Origin: Antedon bifida
Lineage: Eukaryota; Echinodermata; Crinoidea; Comatulida; Antedonidae
DNA: 64,000 bases
Assembly (NCBI GenBank): GCA_963402885.1
Contig: OY727093.1
Location: 30,751,409 to 30,815,408, forward strand
Reading direction: 5' to 3'
Shown: piece after piece, positions 61,020-64,000 of the stretch
Layout of the letters: each line of letters starts with the position of its first letter
How positions within the stretch are numbered: position 1 is the first letter of the stretch
The notes under the pieces: model-generated
Told to the model about the DNA's origin: nothing
The model's input: the letters and a program-made list of their open reading frames with translations, nothing else
Databases searched by the model: none
Position numbers and translations under genes: made by a program

Positions 61020-61885
61020 GTAAGTCAAATTCTATTATTAATCCTGCTTAATCGAATATTTTATGTACATTTATTGATGTGTAAACATAAATATACAAAA
61101 ATAGTACCTTTGAAAACTGAATTATCCATTGATAAACAGTCAATCATTGGAATATGATCGGTCTAGGATCGAGCATTGTTCAGATAAAATGTAGGTGTGG
61201 CTATCGCTGTTATACAATGACACTGGAATTGTTCATACGCTATCTTTTGTACTAGTTTGACAGGTACCTAAATTATGACAGAAAAACAAATCAATGGTTG
61301 CTAGGAACCATCAATGCATACTATAATTTTCTATTGTTGAATTAAAGAATTGGACTATTCCATTATTATGTTTTTTTATTGAGGTTTGTACTTTGTTATA
61401 TACCAATCAAGGTACTAGACTACAATACGATAGTTTGATGAATTAGACCATGTAAATGTTGGGCTATAAAATATGGCAATAAACACTCCACCCCCACCCC
61501 CCAAAACACAGAGTTTTAGTTTGTGTTCTCATCCTCTATTATTATATATACTGTACGTTTTATTGCACACAATTTTGTATTATGTATCTAGTATATTGAA
61601 TGAATGAATCCCAGAGAGAAGTACTGTAATAAGTATAACATACTTATTCCCATCTTAGTATTATGCCATCATGCTATCATTGTGCCTCCAAAAATATATA
61701 GCGCCTGGTTCTCATGAAAAACATAAAATGTTATTGTTGCTATTAAAAATAAATATACAGTATAAAATTGCTTTCTTCGAGTTCGGGAAGACAATGAGGT
61801 CAATAACTGATTACGTTGTTTACTGAGGCCTAATTGATAACTCACTATTAATTTGATGGTTTTCTTCTGCTTGCATTCTTTTCAG

Positions 61886-63040
61886 GCATCTGTTGATAGT
61901 TCAACCAACAACTCTAGGCTTTGGTGTCTTTCTCTTCTGTTTATCATCATTTCAACTTCAGTTTCTCAGGAAACTTCATTTGATAATGATTATCCTGAAA
62001 ATGTTACCATTGCTGAAACAAAGCAGGCAAGATTTGAATGTTCGCTGCTCAAAGATCATGAACCAACAGATCAAGTATCTTGGATAAAACATAATGAGAA
62101 AATAAATCAAAGCTCAGAAAATGCACGGTATTCTTTTGGGAAAAAAATAAAGAGCAACGAAGTGTATAAGTATAGCTTAACAATTGATCCAGTTGAAAGA
62201 TCAGATGCTACAGATTATAGATGTGTGTTTGATACTTCAACAGGCAATATATCCTCAAGAAAAGCTTACCTGAACGTCCTTAAAGTACCATCAAAAGAGT
62301 ATCCAATGTGCTATTTCAGTAAATCGTCTTATGAAATCAGTGATCTCACACAAATATCTTGCATTTCAGAGAAAACATCTACAGAGCTGTCTATGGAATT
62401 CACTAAAATGACTGAACTAGCCTCATCACATGAAAATAGCACTCACATGTGGATAACCCTAGTATTCCCTGCAAAACCAAGTATAAATAATACAATATAT
62501 AGTTGTAAATTGTATATTGAAATTATAAATAAAAGGAGTTATTGTTCTACAGATCCACTAATTGTTGTAAACAAATTAAATGTTGTCATCCATGGTGACA
62601 CTCAATATTCCTCAAATCAAATGGCAAGTTTAACCTGCAAAGGTAACTACACTGACACTGCTAAATTTACATGGACATCTGATAGTGAATACATCAACAC
62701 TAACCAAGTCAACAGTAACAATGCTAACAAGTTAACCATCCCATCTATGCAGCCAGAGATGCATGGCACCCAACTCACATGTACTATTGAAGATGAAGGC
62801 TTTACTGGTTCAGATACTGTCATTCTTACAGTGGAAGAGAAACCCATGACAAAAACTGAAACAACAAGAAAGCCACCAACAATCTCACCCATCTATACAG
62901 TGCCACTGAAAGAAGTAGACACTGTGATTCAGGAGAAGTTTGAAATTATTAAACACATAGTTATAATAATTTTTATTTTAATAATTTCAATTTCATTTGT
63001 CTTTGGATTTGGTTGGTTTCTGCTTAGGAGTGAAATATAA
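61886..63040 (+). CDS. Family A6: three-Ig-domain membrane receptor, main exon
   Basis: Predicted 385 residues (Met plus 384). The acceptor CATTCTTTTCAG ends at 61885. Signal peptide, three Ig-like domains, Thr-rich stalk ending VDTVIQEKFEIIKH, then a TM helix (IVIIIFILIISISFVFGFGW) unlike A1 to A4, and a very short tail LLRSEI. D1 and D2 are almost identical to A2; D3 after about 62740 and everything after it differ. The TM is the cassette found as a relic behind A1 and A3, here joined in frame. The last codons and stop fall in a sequence resembling one arm of the palindromic element at 46908-47048. Confidence 0.88.
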   Translation, partial: ASVDSSTNNSRLWCLSLLFIIISTSVSQETSFDNDYPENVTIAETKQARFECSLLKDHEPTDQVSWIKHNEKINQSSENARYSFGKKIKSNEVYKYSLTIDPVERSDATDYRCVFDTSTGNISSRKAYLNVLKVPSKEYPMCYFSKSSYEISDLTQISCISEKTSTELSMEFTKMTELASSHENSTHMWITLVFPAKPSINNTIYSCKLYIEIINKRSYCSTDPLIVVNKLNVVIHGDTQYSSNQMASLTCKGNYTDTAKFTWTSDSEYINTNQVNSNNANKLTIPSMQPEMHGTQLTCTIEDEGFTGSDTVILTVEEKPMTKTETTRKPPTISPIYTVPLKEVDTVIQEKFEIIKHIVIIIFILIISISFVFGFGWFLLRSEI

Positions 63041-63512
63041 GATTTGACATCCCAGAGGGAATATATTACATTGTTCAAAAAAGAAAAGGTAGAATAAAAT
63101 TAAGTCAATTCTATGTGGGTCTCAAAATCTACAAACAAAAATTATAACTTTGTTAGTTTTAATCATTTCAATTACTGTTAATTTTGTTTTAATTTAATTT
63201 ACTTCAATATCTTTTTCATAGTGCCAAGTTCGATGTCACTGACCATATTATCCTAATCATATGTTTTAAAAATATGGTATAGAAAAAATACTTTTTTCCC
63301 AATAGAATGAAATAAAATTAGTTTAAACTTGTTAAAAGAAAAAGTAGACTAGAATCTGATAATTTGACTCCATGTTGGTGATGCAGAAGGAAGTTGAAAT
63401 GTATTTATTGTAGTTTCTTTCATTTTAACAACTTTATTATGTGGCATTTTAAATTAAAGGTAGATTAAAATTAAGTAAATTTCATGTGGGCCTCAAAATG
63501 ATCAGTATGTAT
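63041..63512 (+). pseudogene. Stack of family A 3'-end remnants
   Basis: Two further tail relics follow A6: KKEKVE-like with a stop at about 63075-63097, and LLKEKVD plus the A2-type 3' UTR (about 63328-63450). They are leftovers of the first-type TM/tail cassette that A6 no longer uses. Confidence 0.6.
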
Positions 63513-63881
63513 GAATTCAATATAAATATTAATCCTATGATTTTTATTGGATTTAAAAATATACACTGTAGGACAATAAAACACATTTAATTAACATTTA
63601 ATCATCTTGACTGTGAAGCCAGTGATGCAGGGCGCACCTCACATGTACTGTGGAAAATGAAGGCTTTACCGGTTTAGATACTGTTATTCTTACGGTGGAA
63701 GAAAAGCATATTAAAAGTATGTAAAGTGTACTGTATAACGAGTGATTCCCTATCCCCAAGATAAATGTTAGTAAAATGAATATGTCACTTCAAGTGGCTG
63801 GTGGGAAAGTATGGAATAACCTTCCAATATCACTGCAAGAAGCGACCTCTTACAATGCGTTTAAATATAAGTACAAATCAC
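63513..63881 (+). repeat. Ig-LINE chimeric segment, direct copy
   Basis: Reverse complement of 20047-20408. It contains a family A D3 fragment (HLTCTVENEGFTGLDTVILT, 63636-63706) followed, about 40 bp later, by a LINE RT C-terminus (SLQVAGGKVWNNLPISLQEA, about 63785-63845). Confidence 0.7.
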
Positions 63882-64000
63882 AACAAAAATGATGTATCTA
63901 ATAGAAAATTCAAATTAAGAACCTGTGTATCTTGCGATGTATTTAATTAACTATTTATTATTATAAATTATTTATCTGCTTTCTAAATGAAATTGTATTT
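63882..64000. other. Window end, non-coding
   Basis: AT-rich; nothing recognisable. Confidence 0.3.

Overview
The window looks like AT-rich nuclear DNA from an invertebrate animal, probably marine. The evidence is GT-AG introns, single-pass immunoglobulin-domain receptors, two Ty3/Gypsy LTR retrotransposons, LINE 3' ends, tRNA-derived repeats and several inverted-repeat transposons. Nothing in the sequence fixes the phylum or species. There is no sign of bacterial genes, an operon, an rRNA or a CRISPR array.

The host content is a plus-strand tandem cluster of two interleaved families of three-Ig-domain type I membrane proteins, here called A and B. Family A (A1 to A6) has a tiny first exon and one large coding exon; the exon 1 sequence ends in ATG directly before a GTAAGT-type donor in most copies, and is preceded by an inverted-repeat promoter containing a CRE-like TGACGTCA. 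Family B (B1 to B6) looks intronless, with signal peptide, three Ig-like domains, transmembrane helix and a short basic tail. A1 to A6 are open in the main exon; of B only B3 (21003-22166) and B6 (58361-59521) are open, while B1, B2, B4 and B5 carry frameshifts, stops or insertions. Relics of A (A7 at 52686, orphan exon 1 at 23146, orphan 3' ends at 57210 and 57545) and of B (49325) show repeated duplication, loss and recombination.

Layout: 1-1900 palindromic satellite; 2096-2348 minisatellite; 2471-2935 LINE 3' end; 3274-6629 A1 with a tandemly duplicated promoter and first exon; 7006-9922 B1 and B2; 11569-13691 A2; 15360-16300 repeat DNA folding into a long hairpin; 17255-18403 A3 with no visible exon 1; 19520-24500 B3 bracketed by inverted repeats, LINE and SINE; 24771-29487 B4-A4; 29681-30364 MITE; 30564-35667 LTR element 1; 35704-44837 B5, split by LTR element 2 (36756-44745); 47659-49241 A5; 52686-56648 A7 relic cut by a fold-back transposon; 58361-63040 B6-A6. 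A B-then-A block of about 4.7 kb recurs three times (B2-A2, B4-A4, B6-A6).

Working view (inference): this is a young receptor cluster that diversifies by block duplication, gene conversion and swapping of transmembrane/tail cassettes, as known immune or allorecognition receptor clusters do. Ligands, adaptors and expression cannot be read from the sequence. Both LTR elements have identical LTR pairs, so both inserted recently, and both carry a -1 frameshift signal (slippery heptamer plus hairpin) at the gag-pol junction.
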